Source of the DNA: J054 sp965223095
GTDB taxonomy: Bacteria; Pseudomonadota; Gammaproteobacteria; Steroidobacterales; GCA-2729495
DNA length: 64,000 nt
Reading direction: 5' to 3'
Assembly: GCA_965223095.1 (NCBI GenBank)
Contig: OZ244979.1
Coordinates: 806,001-870,000, forward strand
Part shown: piece by piece, positions 36,027-44,913 of the stretch
How the letters are laid out: every line of letters begins with the position of its first letter
Position numbering within the stretch: position 1 is the stretch's first letter
The notes under the pieces: model-generated
The model's database searches: none
Seen by the model: only the letters and a program-made list of their open reading frames with translations
What the model was told of the DNA's origin: nothing
Translations under genes and position numbers: made by a program

Positions 36027-36701
36027 CTACAGATCGTCACACAGCCCTGTTCTCGCTTTATACGCCGACATCTCTTTTCTATTTTCTTGGATGATCTCTT
36101 TTGCGCTAGAGGACTCTACAGACGCATAAAGAGTGTCGAGAGCCGCTTCAGCTTCAGGCGTACACATACCTGTTAAAGCAAGCACTACCGCCCTATAAGT
36201 AGAATGATCTTCTTGTATTCCAGCATCCAACAATCGTGGTACATCAGAAGCCATATCGAAGATTCTAATTGTACCGATTGCTGCAATACGAGCATCCGGA
36301 TCGTCTGACTCCAGCATAGTTATTGCGAAATTGCGTAAAGCATCAACATCTATATCAGACCTGCCGTTCTGAGCTGCCTGCGCCAACACGTTTGCTATTT
36401 CTATTCGAACAACATCACGGCTCACTAGATCCCAATTTAGATCCGGATGTTCAACGCGTCGATCACTCCAAAGATCTTGGAGTAACAGAATCACTTCATC
36501 CTGATAACGCATACTCTTAACTTTGTTAAGAGCATTAACGACCTGACCAGTGCTACCTGAGTTAACCGCTGCTTTTATACCAGAGACATTTATATCCTCT
36601 GCAGCCGTAGCAGACGCTGGCGCCGGATTATCACAGCCATTTATTAAGATCTGGCTAACGACCAAAATGAGCAAACAAAAAATTGAACACTTACGTTTCA
36701 T
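36027..36701 (-). CDS. HEAT-repeat-like lipoprotein, candidate immunity protein for Rhs-C
   Basis: 224 residues. Signal with lipobox INGC (Cys23; ILVVSQILINGC). The rest is helical with HEAT-like units (VVNALNKVKSMRYQDEVILLL, DALRNFAITMLESDDPDARIAAIGTI, YRAVVLALTGMCTPEAEAALDTL). Lies 24 bp after Rhs-C, so immunity is inferred from position; an envelope location would fit a periplasm-acting toxin. Confidence 0.65.
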   Translation of the reverse strand: MKRKCSIFCLLILVVSQILINGCDNPAPASATAAEDINVSGIKAAVNSGSTGQVVNALNKVKSMRYQDEVILLLQDLWSDRRVEHPDLNWDLVSRDVVRIEIANVLAQAAQNGRSDIDVDALRNFAITMLESDDPDARIAAIGTIRIFDMASDVPRLLDAGIQEDHSTYRAVVLALTGMCTPEAEAALDTLYASVESSSAKEIIQENRKEMSAYKARTGLCDDL

Positions 36702-36725
36702 GCAGCGAACCTCGATGACGAACCT

Positions 36726-37919
36726 CTACAAAGGGTAACGCCAACTGAATAACTCAAAGATAATACGATCTTTTTCTTTAAGCCTATCTATAGGATGCAG
36801 TGGCCGCTCTCTTTGCTCGTCCAAAGTAATTGTCTTCTGCTGCTTCCCGCACTCATCTTCAAATGTGTCAGTGCAAAAAATATTTTCGAGAATAAATTTC
36901 TGCGTACGTTCGTAAACATCGACAAGACCGATTCTGTGCTGAGCCATCCACCACTCAATGCCCACAGTGGGAGCAATCGGAATTCTCCTAGGAAATCGAG
37001 GATCCAAATTCGGACTAAGCTCTAGTCCACCAATATCTCGCACTCGCGGCAGATTCACAAACCTAGTGCGCTGATTTAGTTCTATGTCGCGAACCGCTAC
37101 CCGGCTTCCAAGTCTGCGAATAATACAATCCGGCGTCAGACCAAGCCGGTCAATCAATCCCGTCGGATTGTTGCGAACATAGGAATATGGGTTAGGCCCA
37201 CCTGCTAAACCAATCGGATCACTCTCCAGGTACCTACCGGTATTGGAGTCATAGTCCCTAAAGTAGTTGTAATAAATCCCCGCAATCCCATAGTCAATCT
37301 GCCCGGGCAATCGCAAGCGCACGGTCGCAGAGCCGGTCAACAACGCTTGGCCGAACGCATCGGCGTAATTCCGCCAAGTAATGACTTGGCTGGGGCTGGT
37401 GCCCACTCTGGGTGCACCCAACTGGTCGGTATGCAGGTAAGTGATTTCCGTGCCCACATGATTGTTCTGGTTGTCGTAGCTCTCCTGGATTTGCACCACC
37501 GGAATATTGTCCAACCACACCCAGTCCCACTCGATCCGATTCCCGTTATTACTTTCTTGCACCAGGCCCAAGGCCCGGCCGTCCTCGGCAAAGTGGAAGT
37601 ATTCCTGCCAGGTGGCACAACCCCCACAGGGACAACTGGGCTGAGTGTCGCTGCGCGCCAGCTCGCCCAGACCGTTGTAGAGCATCGACACCGAGTCGCC
37701 TGAGCTGGTGATTGAGGCCAACCGGCCGGCGGCATTGAAAGTATTCGCTACACCCGCCCCATTGTTGGTGAGATTGCCCGCGCCATCATAGGTCACCGGT
37801 TGGCCATTGAAGGTGGCAATGCGGTTGGGCTGATTGTTGGCGGTGTCATACAGCAGCGTTTGGCTGGTGAAATTCGGCTGATCGGCATGGCGGGCGGTAC
37901 GGTTGCCGTTGCCGTCATA
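36726..37919 (-). pseudogene. Truncated Rhs core with toxin tip (Rhs-C)
   Basis: Only the last 657 bp of YD-repeat core (37263-37919) remain, then the constant segment (YNYFRDYDSNTGRYLESDP) and a variable tip of about 155 residues (TPDCIIRRLGSRVAVRD onward; WWMAQHRIGLVDVYER, ILENIFCTDTF). First usable ATG is at 37796. The core is a direct repeat of 38894-39550. The tip's function is not recognised. Without its N-terminus it cannot be exported by itself and probably serves as a recombination donor. Confidence 0.75.
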
Positions 37920-38031
37920 CGTGGCTTAACGTTAACGGTATAGTTGCTGATCCCATAGTCGGGCCGAAGTCTCTAGATATAGGGGTATATCGCAGTGGGG
38001 GAGCCCCAGTGCCTCAGATGGTCGCAATGTA

Positions 38032-38448
38032 TCAACGAATTGCGTGCCAACACCACCTGGCTGAGCCCAACAGTAAGATGGCTGGAATTGGCGCTGCGGG
38101 AAAGCCCGCGCCCAATAAAAGACTAGCCAATAGAAGAATGCTCAACGCGGCTGCCAAAGCAATATTCACCACCATCGTTTTGAAGTTACTCAAATACGTG
38201 ACTGAAGCCAATACCATCGATAATATGGATACCAATCCAACAATAGCAGTTACTACAAGAAGTGACCAAACGTATCTAGGAGGCTCATTCAATTCAGCCT
38301 GCAGTCGAGACAATAGATACGAGAAAGTTGAGAGAGTATCCGGCTCGGAGGAATTGCGGAAAAATACAATCCAAATAAATAGTGCGCAGTAGGCAAACGC
38401 CAGGGCGAGTGAAAAAAAACCTCCTGCTGAAGATCTATATTTTTTCAT
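38032..38448 (-). CDS. Candidate membrane immunity protein for Rhs-B
   Basis: 138 residues with about four transmembrane helices (FFSLALAFAYCALFIWIVFF, YVWSLLVVTAIVGLVSILSM, MVVNIALAAALSILLLASLL, and a last short one). ATG 38448 (MKKYRSSAGG) chosen; the longer frame overlaps the tip. Sits 37 bp after Rhs-B. Unrecognised family; role inferred from position. Confidence 0.6.
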   Translation of the reverse strand: MKKYRSSAGGFFSLALAFAYCALFIWIVFFRNSSEPDTLSTFSYLLSRLQAELNEPPRYVWSLLVVTAIVGLVSILSMVLASVTYLSNFKTMVVNIALAAALSILLLASLLLGAGFPAAPIPAILLLGSARWCWHAIR

Positions 38449-38485
38449 TCCCAATCCTAAACGACTAGATTCAGTAAAGTAATGC

Positions 38486-40987
38486 TTAAGGGCAGTTCCC
38501 CTCGCAACTACTAGCGCCATCATCTTCGAAGTATTTTCCCAGCAGCGTCGTGAATGAAGAACCGATTGGCGATACTCCGTATGCCCCCAAAGAAACGCAA
38601 AACTTGGTCGTTTCACTCACGCACTTCCAGTATTTGCGCTCAATAGTCGTAGAACTTTCCCAGCCGGGATTTTGAGCCTTACAAATGTCGATGCCAGCTA
38701 ACTCGCACGCCAGAATCGCACACGCTCCAGCACCGATCGCAATTGCAGGTATAAAATATACAGCAGATTCACCGCTAGGATCGATGTAGCGGAGCGGATT
38801 CTGCAGCGCATAGCCGTAAGTGTTGAGGCCTCCATCTAAGCCGATAGGGTCTGACTGAAGATATCTGCCTGTATTACTGTCGTAATCTCTTTTGTAGTTG
38901 TAATAAATTCCCGCCAAGCCATAGTCAATCTGCCCGGGCAATCTTAAGCGCACGGTCGCAGAGCCGGTCAACAACGCTTGGCCGAACGCATCGGCGTAAT
39001 TCCGCCAGGTAATGACTTGGCTGGGGCTGGTGCCCACTCTGGGTGCGCCCAGCTGATCGGTATGCAGGTAAGTGATTTCCGTGCCCACATGATTACCCTG
39101 ACTGTCGTAGCTCTCCTGGATTTGCACCACCGGAATATTGTCCAACCACACCCAGTCCCACTCGATCCGATTCCCGTTATTACTTTCTTGCACCAGGCCC
39201 AAGGCCCGGCCGTCCTCGGCAAAGTGGAAGTATTCCTGCCAGGTGGCACAACCCCCACAGGGACAACTGGGCTGAGTGTCGCTGCGCGCCAGCTCGCCCA
39301 GACCGTTGTAGAGCATCGACACCGAGTCGCCTGAGCTGGTGATTGAGGCCAACCGGCCGGCGGCATTGAAAGTATTCGCTACACCCGCCCCATTGTTGGT
39401 GAGATTGCCCGCGCCATCATAGGTCACCGGTTGGCCATTGAAGGTGGCAATGCGGTTGGGCTGATTGTTGGCGGTGTCATACAGCAGCGTTTGGCTGGTG
39501 AAATTCGGCTGATCGGCATGGCGGGCGGTACGATTGCCGTTGCCGTCATAGGTGTAGGTATCCAAGGCCGCATTCGCATCCACCATGGTGTCATCGGTGA
39601 GACGATGCAATTGATCGTAGTCGTAATCACGGCTATTGCTGGCATCCAAGGCATCGGTATCGACCTCGATATTGCCGGCTTCATCGTAGCTGTAGCTGTG
39701 ATAGTCCCAGGCTCCGCTGGCATTCCCCAAGAGACTTTGAATGGGTCGATAGGCGGTGTCGTGTACCTTCACACTGGTTAAGCCGTTCGCCAAGAAGATC
39801 TGCTTTGGGGGTCCGAAGGGTTCATATTTCACATTGGTGACCAGTGTGGTCACCGCCTGGTCGATGGGCGAGGTCATCTTGATCTGGATGATTTCACCGG
39901 TGGCGTTGCGCAGGTACTCAACTTCCCGACCCGAGGGGTAAGTGATGGTCTTAAGCGCATCATTCTTCGCATACGTGTAACCGGTGGCATAGGCACTGGG
40001 TGCGACCGGGCTGCCCGGCACATATTGGCGTTGGTCGGTCACATTACCGAACAGGTTGTAGTCAAACTGGGTGTCAACGATGGTCCCGGCTGCATCCTCA
40101 TAGGAGACCATATCCAGCCGACCCAGCTCACCGGCGGCGTCATAGTCAAAGATCACATCCGGGGCGGCAGTCGTCGCGGTGTAATCGATGCTCGCAACCC
40201 GATTGAGGGCATCATAGGTATACACCCAGCGCCCGGTCACCGCAGCGCAATACGTTGCCCCGGTGGTATAGCGCCCATCCGCCTTGCAGGTCATGTTGCC
40301 CGCCGCATCATAGGCATACAGGGTTTTGCCTCGATCAGGGCTATTCTCCTCTAGTAGGTTGCCCAGATCATCGTAAACGTAAGTCGTGTTGGCGTCGTTC
40401 GGCGCCGTAACCGACGTCAGATTGTCGTGGACGTCATAGCCGTAGTCGGTCGGATCGGGCATACCGTTCAGTGGATCAATCACCGTTGTCAATCGATTCA
40501 ATGCATCGTAAGCATAATCTGTGAAGTGGCTATTCGGGTCCGTTGCATCTTCCAGATTACCCACCGCATCGAAATTCAGGCTGGCGGCCACAGAGCTGCC
40601 TTGTTGCAATGATGCCAAGCGATTGCGGGCATCAAAGGCCATGGTGAGGGATTTCTTGATCGTGCCATTGGGGGCCTTGAGATCCTCGCCAGTGCGGTTG
40701 CCGCGTAAATCGTAGCTGTAATCGATCTTATCGCCGTTGTTGTCGGTGATGGAGTCGAGCAAATGGGCGTCTGTCCACGCGTAGTCGAGAATGACCCCGT
40801 TGGGCAGGGTTACCAAATCAATTTGCCCGGCTGCGTCATAGTCGTAGTCGGTAACCCGGACTTCGCTGCCATCAGTCACGGTGATGGTGTTTACCCAACC
40901 GCGTAGCTCGTAAGTGTAGTCCGTCACCAAGCCATTGGGGTCGGTGATCTTCTTCAGCCGACCATCCGCGTAGTACTCGTTCGGCAT
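38486..40987 (-). pseudogene. Truncated Rhs core with membrane-seeking tip (Rhs-B)
   Basis: 833-residue frame covering the last 2088 bp of the YD-repeat core (38894-40981, same length as 46295-48382 in Rhs-A) plus a tip of about 95 residues. The 5' end is cut at 40981 and the frame now opens with an ATG supplied by the adjoining MITE (MPNEYYADG). The tip begins SAVYFIPAIAIGAGACAILA, a hydrophobic helix, and contains seven Cys (CKAQ, KCVS, KFCVS, SSCEGNCP). No signal peptide, so probably not exported. Confidence 0.8.
38894..40312 (-). repeat. Rhs core segment repeated in inverted orientation at 51626-53044
   Basis: 1419 bp, same length in both places and almost identical; I noticed one synonymous difference (GAG/GAA in VSYEDAAG). 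The encoded proteins appear identical throughout. 38894-39550 is also repeated directly at 37263-37919 (657 bp), and 38894-40981 corresponds without length change to 46295-48382 (2088 bp, more diverged). Confidence 0.85.
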
Positions 40988-41138
40988 TTGGTGCCGGTCA
41001 TTAGTTTATTAGTTTTTTCTAAGGCACCGTGGTATCGAGCCAGATGCGCGCGGGGTTTGGGCGCCAGCACGACGAGTCGCGCGATGAAGTGTTCGGGCTA
41101 AGAATGAAAAACTTATAAACTAATGACCGGCACCAAAT
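40986..41138 (+). mobile_element. 153-bp MITE-like element with 31-bp terminal inverted repeats
   Basis: Ends start ATTTGGTGCCGGTCATTAG (40986 on) and match the complement of the right end (41108-41138) at 30 of 31 positions. The inside has an imperfect palindrome around GACGAGTCGCGC. No coding. It lies exactly between the truncated 5' end of Rhs-B and the truncated tip P5. A half copy is at 35817-35909. Ends of this kind are reminiscent of REP/RAYT-related elements, which is inference. Confidence 0.8.
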
Positions 41139-41232
41139 TCTCCACATAGGTGCTCAACCCGCCCTCTAGCCCAATCGGATCACTCTCCAGGTACCTACCG
41201 GTATTGGAGTCATAGTCTCTGAAGTAGTTGTA
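41139..41232 (-). pseudogene. Orphan Rhs tip fragment P5, cut by the MITE
   Basis: Begins TACAACTAC (41224-41232) and reads YNYFRDYDSNTGRYLESDP, IGLEGGLSTYVE before running into the MITE. No toxin domain remains. Confidence 0.85.
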
Positions 41233-41242
41233 TACCAGCCAA

Positions 41243-41482
41243 TTAACGCAGCGTTAACCAAATTACGACCCCAACAACATCAATAAAGATTAGTAGCTTC
41301 CCATAACGACACAACTTCTTTCCTGCATTGTCATATATTGACGTATTGAGCGCCCAAGAAGGCGATGCCGCAAGTATCTTATCTTTACTGCCCTCATCCA
41401 GAATATGCGAATAGGCAGCGATTCCAAGACCTACGTAAGCTAAGCCTGCAAAAAAAACAATTAACACAATGAATGAGGCCAT
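41243..41482 (-). CDS. Candidate membrane immunity protein for tip P4
   Basis: 79 residues with two transmembrane helices (FIVLIVFFAGLAYVGLGIAAY and LLIFIDVVGVVIWLTL). ATG is one base after the P4 stop (TAA-A-ATG); a TTG at 41503 would overlap the tip. Unrecognised; role from position. Confidence 0.6.
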   Translation of the reverse strand: MASFIVLIVFFAGLAYVGLGIAAYSHILDEGSKDKILAASPSWALNTSIYDNAGKKLCRYGKLLIFIDVVGVVIWLTLR

Positions 41483-41483
41483 T

Positions 41484-42230
41484 TTATTCAGATACACCGC
41501 CAAGATGTATAAAGAATGGCACCGGCAAACTGATATGAGGTCCTACATTGACACAAAACGAGCCATCTGGATTCGACTGGAAACTCAAAATCATTCCAGC
41601 TCGCCCGATGGGGGCTGCACGACCTTTACCTACTGGCGAGAAACCTAGTCCGACCGCGTTGTCGCAATTTGGATCGTAAAATCCGCAATTCCTTTCTGCC
41701 ACCGGTGCTTCACAGGATTCAACTTGCTCCAGCGGCTCTGGTGGTCCGCAGAACGAAATGCCGCCACCAATCGTAGGCGCCATACTAGCCTGTGCTTCCG
41801 AATCACCCTGTAGAAAACTCAAACAGCCTACCAAGCAACCAAACTCACCAACTCTGATCGGGATATTGTGCCGTCCGCGCATTCTATTGGCTCTACGCAG
41901 ATTCTCTTCTTTATCTAGACCCAGACGGTCTAAAAAACGAAGTGGGTTCTGTCTGACGTACCCATACGTATTTAATCCCCCACCTAAGCCAATCGGATCA
42001 CTCTCCAGGTACCTACCAGTCTGACTGTCATAGTCCCTAAAGTAGTTGTAAACAACTCGGCGGTACGACGCCTTCGACTTAGCGGTGGATTTTTCTTTAT
42101 GCGGTTCTGCAGTTAACTGCGGATTGCTCCAGACGAGTTTAAGTTTTTTTGGTTTTTGGCCCAGACGCGACTTTGCGCTTAACGCATCGGTTGGCGGAGC
42201 GAGTTTCAATGCGGCGGCCATGGTTGTCAT
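41484..42230 (-). CDS. Orphan Rhs tip P4 with its own leader
   Basis: 248 residues. An N-terminal basic leader (SRLGQKPKKLKLVWSNPQLTA...HKEKSTAK) shared with P3 and partly P1 is joined at the palindrome AGTTGTAAACAACT to the constant segment (VVYNYFRDYDSQTGRYLESDP). The variable tip (DKEENLRRANRMRGRHNIPIR onward) contains about seven Cys and a Gly-rich C-terminal half. Unknown function. No signal peptide is visible, so a cytosolic product or silent cassette is likely. ATG 42230 matches the P3 start. Confidence 0.7.
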   Translation of the reverse strand: MTTMAAALKLAPPTDALSAKSRLGQKPKKLKLVWSNPQLTAEPHKEKSTAKSKASYRRVVYNYFRDYDSQTGRYLESDPIGLGGGLNTYGYVRQNPLRFLDRLGLDKEENLRRANRMRGRHNIPIRVGEFGCLVGCLSFLQGDSEAQASMAPTIGGGISFCGPPEPLEQVESCEAPVAERNCGFYDPNCDNAVGLGFSPVGKGRAAPIGRAGMILSFQSNPDGSFCVNVGPHISLPVPFFIHLGGVSE

Positions 42231-42299
42231 TTTAGCCGCTAAATGGGGGTGGCTGCCGAGGGCGCGGCGGAAGCCGGCTTGCCGGCTGCGTATCAGCAC

Positions 42300-42653
42300 A
42301 TGGCGAGCAAGAACGACATCACGTTCTTCAAACGGTTGGGTCGGCAGATCGCCACCCTGCGCAACGCACAGCAGCTTACCCAGCTGCAGCTGGCTGAGAT
42401 CCTGGGGATCTCGCAGCAGTACGTGCAGGCCTTCGAAGCCGGCCGGCGCAAAGTGCCGTCCTCCATGCTGCCAACCCTGGCGCAGTTATTTGGCGTGTCG
42501 CTGGAAGAACTGGTGGGGATGCCCACGCCCAAGAACAAGCGCGGGCCCACGCCGAAGCTGCAACGGCAAATTGAACGGATTCAGAAGCTGCCTAGAACCA
42601 AACAGCGATTCGTCATGGAGATGCTCGATACGGTATTGCAGCAGGCGAGTTAA
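42300..42653 (+). CDS. XRE family transcriptional regulator
   Basis: 117 residues. A Cro/C1-type helix-turn-helix (FFKRLGRQIATLRNAQQLTQLQLAEILGISQQYVQAFEAG, residues 8-47) followed by LAQLFGVSLEELVG and a basic tail ending RFVMEMLDTVLQQAS. ATG 42300 chosen; the 19 residues upstream look non-native. It is the only plus-strand gene inside the 30-50 kb island and is embedded between tips P3 and P4; a decayed 3' remnant lies at 35917-35985. Its target is unknown. Confidence 0.85.
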   Translation: MASKNDITFFKRLGRQIATLRNAQQLTQLQLAEILGISQQYVQAFEAGRRKVPSSMLPTLAQLFGVSLEELVGMPTPKNKRGPTPKLQRQIERIQKLPRTKQRFVMEMLDTVLQQAS

Positions 42654-42696
42654 CCCGGCCAACTACGCTTAATTCTCCAATCTTGCTTTATGATAG

Positions 42697-43041
42697 TTAT
42701 GGCGAGCGCATCAATGTCACAACGCTAATCAACGCGAAAAGACCAGCATAAACTAGCGCCAGCGGCCTTCCTAGAGGAGGAAGATGAATATTTTCAAAAG
42801 CCCAAATTAGCCAACGAAATAGAAATGATCTTGTCGGGAAAAAATAACTAGCCACCAATATTGCGGACATCCCAAATCCCCAGAATGCCGTTTCAAGACG
42901 GGTGACATTTTCGTACCCAATAAAGAGCCAGTAGAGCTGAGGCAATATTGCCGCGGCAAGCAGAATTACTCCAATGATAAGGCCACTAAGACTGTTGCCT
43001 ACGACACCATCATTGCTGCTTGGCTTATTGGCTACAACCAC
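42697..43041 (-). CDS. Candidate membrane immunity protein for tip P3
   Basis: 114 residues, about four transmembrane helices (LIIGVILLAAAILPQLYWLFI, FWGFGMSAILVASYFF, a middle amphipathic part, ALVYAGLFALISVVTLM). GTG start overlaps the P3 tip by 17 bp, implying coupled translation. Unrecognised family. Confidence 0.6.
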   Translation of the reverse strand: MVVANKPSSNDGVVGNSLSGLIIGVILLAAAILPQLYWLFIGYENVTRLETAFWGFGMSAILVASYFFPTRSFLFRWLIWAFENIHLPPLGRPLALVYAGLFALISVVTLMRSP

Positions 43042-43777
43042 AGTCTTCTAGCTCCGCATTCAACGGCATCACACTTCCATTATTAAGGCTGGCGTGACCG
43101 AAGCCCATAGAGATTGCAGAAACGTCTAGCCCCGATACTTCGACATCTTGAGCGCCCGCGTCACCGAGACCAATTCTAGTCAGGCCACTGAGCTTGCCCA
43201 CGGTTGGCCCCAGCGTAAGTATCGAAAATAGCCCGGTCAGATTTTGTGGATCTGCACGAAGTTTCCCATCTTCAAGGGTAATACGCCCCGAAATGTCGCT
43301 ACCCGGTGGAAATCCAAGGTCCCCAATTCCACCGAAAACATTAATTCTTGCCCGCTTTCTTTGTCCGTCTGCATCGCATTCCGAAACAAGATCGAAATTA
43401 CCCCACACCACGCCTAAATAGTATGACGCGGTTTTAATACTGAAATCACCGGTCCACTCAACAAGACCTCGGGGATCCACCCTAGAAAGTGGATTCTGTC
43501 CGACGTACCCATAGGTATTCAGCCCCCCTTCGAGCCCAATCGGATCACTCTCCAGATACCTACCCGTACTGCTGTCATAGTCCCTAAAGTAGTTGTAAAC
43601 AACTCGGCCATACGACGAGTTCGGCTTAGCGGTTGATTTTTCTTTGTGCGCTTGAGCAGTTAAGTGCGGATTGCTCCAGACCAGTTGAAGTTTTTTCGGT
43701 TTTTGGCCCAGACGCGACTTTTCGCTTAACGCGTCATTTTGTGGAACCAGCTTCAGTGCCGCCGATGTGGCAGTCAT
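43025..43777 (-). CDS. Orphan Rhs tip P3 with its own leader
   Basis: 250 residues. The leader (MTATSAALKLVPQNDALSEK then SRLGQKPKKLQLVWSNPHLTA) parallels P4, is joined at AGTTGTAAACAACT (43591-43604) to YNYFRDYDSSTGRYLESDP, and is followed by a beta-rich variable domain (LVEWTGDFSIKTASYYLGVV, INVFGGIGDLGFPPGSD, SGRITLEDG). It ends CGCSQ. Not recognised; no export signal. Overlaps its candidate immunity gene. Confidence 0.7.
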   Translation of the reverse strand: MTATSAALKLVPQNDALSEKSRLGQKPKKLQLVWSNPHLTAQAHKEKSTAKPNSSYGRVVYNYFRDYDSSTGRYLESDPIGLEGGLNTYGYVGQNPLSRVDPRGLVEWTGDFSIKTASYYLGVVWGNFDLVSECDADGQRKRARINVFGGIGDLGFPPGSDISGRITLEDGKLRADPQNLTGLFSILTLGPTVGKLSGLTRIGLGDAGAQDVEVSGLDVSAISMGFGHASLNNGSVMPLNAELEDCGCSQ

Positions 43778-43807
43778 TTTAGCCGCCGCGCGGTACGCAT
43801 TGTCTAG

Positions 43808-44095
43808 TCACCGGACGATATAAATGTACCACATCGCTATCCATATCAGCGTTAACGGAACTAGACAGATCACAGCCAGATAAATCCACAACCTTTTTTT
43901 AAATGTGTGGAGTTTTTGTGAGGCTAAATCCTGATCGCGCAGGGTTCCAGAAATACAAAACCAGAATAGATCCTTACCACTATACTTTACCCTTAGATGC
44001 TTCCACTCTCCTCCGCGAGAAAGCCAAATAACGCCAGCAATCTGACACGCAAACCAAACGCCGAAGGCAGCAAGTAAAAGATTCTCTGCGGCCAT
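43808..44095 (-). CDS. Candidate membrane immunity protein for tip P2
   Basis: 95 residues with two transmembrane helices (LLLAAFGVWFACQIAGVIWLS and IYLAVICLVPLTLIWIAMWYIYI). Lies 48 bp after the broken P2 tip. Unrecognised. Confidence 0.55.
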   Translation of the reverse strand: MAAENLLLAAFGVWFACQIAGVIWLSRGGEWKHLRVKYSGKDLFWFCISGTLRDQDLASQKLHTFKKRLWIYLAVICLVPLTLIWIAMWYIYIVR

Positions 44096-44143
44096 TGTCT
44101 AAAGCTTTTCCAGTACCTCGATAAATTCAGTCTGAAATAGAAA

Positions 44144-44556
44144 TCAGAACGGAATTAAGAATATCGCTATAGGTAGGCAAACCAACGCTATAGCAGTTTC
44201 CAATGCAACACCTTTAAGCTGTGCCTTGGCTTGTTGCTCCGTAAGCTGACCGGATAATTCCAGCAAACTCAGCAGTTCCTGTGTCTGGTCAGCTCGCTCA
44301 GCATCATTTTGCGCTTCACAACTTTGTACGCGATCTATTTCACGTCTGACTGTTTTTATCTGCTTTTCGAATTCACTGAGGTTCGCAATCGTCGAATATC
44401 CGTTTGCTGCTAAGGCAGCCGCGCAAACGGTGATTGCTATTGGCCCCTGCCCACTTGGATCGGTATGCTGTATGTGTTGAGACCCCCATCTAAGCCAATC
44501 GGATCACTCTCGAGATAGCGCCCGGTGTTGGAGTCGTAATCTCTTTTGTAGTTGTA
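44144..44556 (-). pseudogene. Orphan Rhs tip P2, broken by an internal deletion
   Basis: Starts TACAACTAC (44548-44556): YNYKRDYDSNTGRYLESDP, IGLDGGLNTY, then SIPIQVGRGQ and stop. The adjacent frame continues sensibly as DPSGQGPIAITVCAAALAANG, followed by a coiled coil (NLSEFEKQIKTVRREIDRVQ, AERADQTQELLSLLELSGQL) and a C-terminal membrane helix (TAIALVCLPIAIFLIPF). So the GYxxQNPL stretch before DPSG was lost out of frame. No start codon. Confidence 0.8.
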
Positions 44557-44565
44557 TTTTGAATG

Positions 44566-44910
44566 CTAATTTTCGCAAGCATACTGCTCAGCTAACTTCA
44601 GAAAAACCATGTTGGCGACCAAATCGGCTGTAACGTCTCCCGCTAAATTCTCATTTAGCAATCGAATGAGCAAGCCCGAATTCATGCGCATCCCTTCGGG
44701 CAAGCAGTAAAAGCTGCTGAGGCCGCTTGCCCTAAGTGCCGTCTCGGAATAACTCAGCGCATAAGCAACGCCGGAGATGAAGGTCATGGTCTCCTCATAA
44801 TTCGATTGATCAATGGAGAACTTTGGCGCCGGTATCGTGTCACTTGCTCGAAGACAGCTGCTTTGGAAAAGCAATAAAACAGCAATAAAGAATGTCCGCA
44901 CATAATTCAC
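44566..44910 (-). CDS. Rap1a/Tai-like candidate immunity protein for tip P1
   Basis: 114 residues with a signal peptide (MNYVRTFFIAVLLLFQSSCLRA) and a small helical domain with FYCLPEGMRMNSGLLIRLLNE and a terminal LAEQYACEN. The spacing CLPEG ... AEQYAC resembles the Rap1a/Tai periplasmic immunity family. Located 3 bp after tip P1. Family call moderate. Confidence 0.6.
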   Translation of the reverse strand: MNYVRTFFIAVLLLFQSSCLRASDTIPAPKFSIDQSNYEETMTFISGVAYALSYSETALRASGLSSFYCLPEGMRMNSGLLIRLLNENLAGDVTADLVANMVFLKLAEQYACEN

Positions 44911-44913
44911 AAG

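Noticed and set aside
38009..38392. A plus-strand frame of 127 codons opposite the Rhs-B immunity candidate.
   Set aside because: The minus-strand product has clear transmembrane helices and the right position; the plus frame is its shadow.
42243..42299. Extended N-terminus of the XRE regulator.
   Set aside because: The 19 extra residues overlap the P4 leader on the other strand and lack regulator similarity; ATG 42300 is the natural start.
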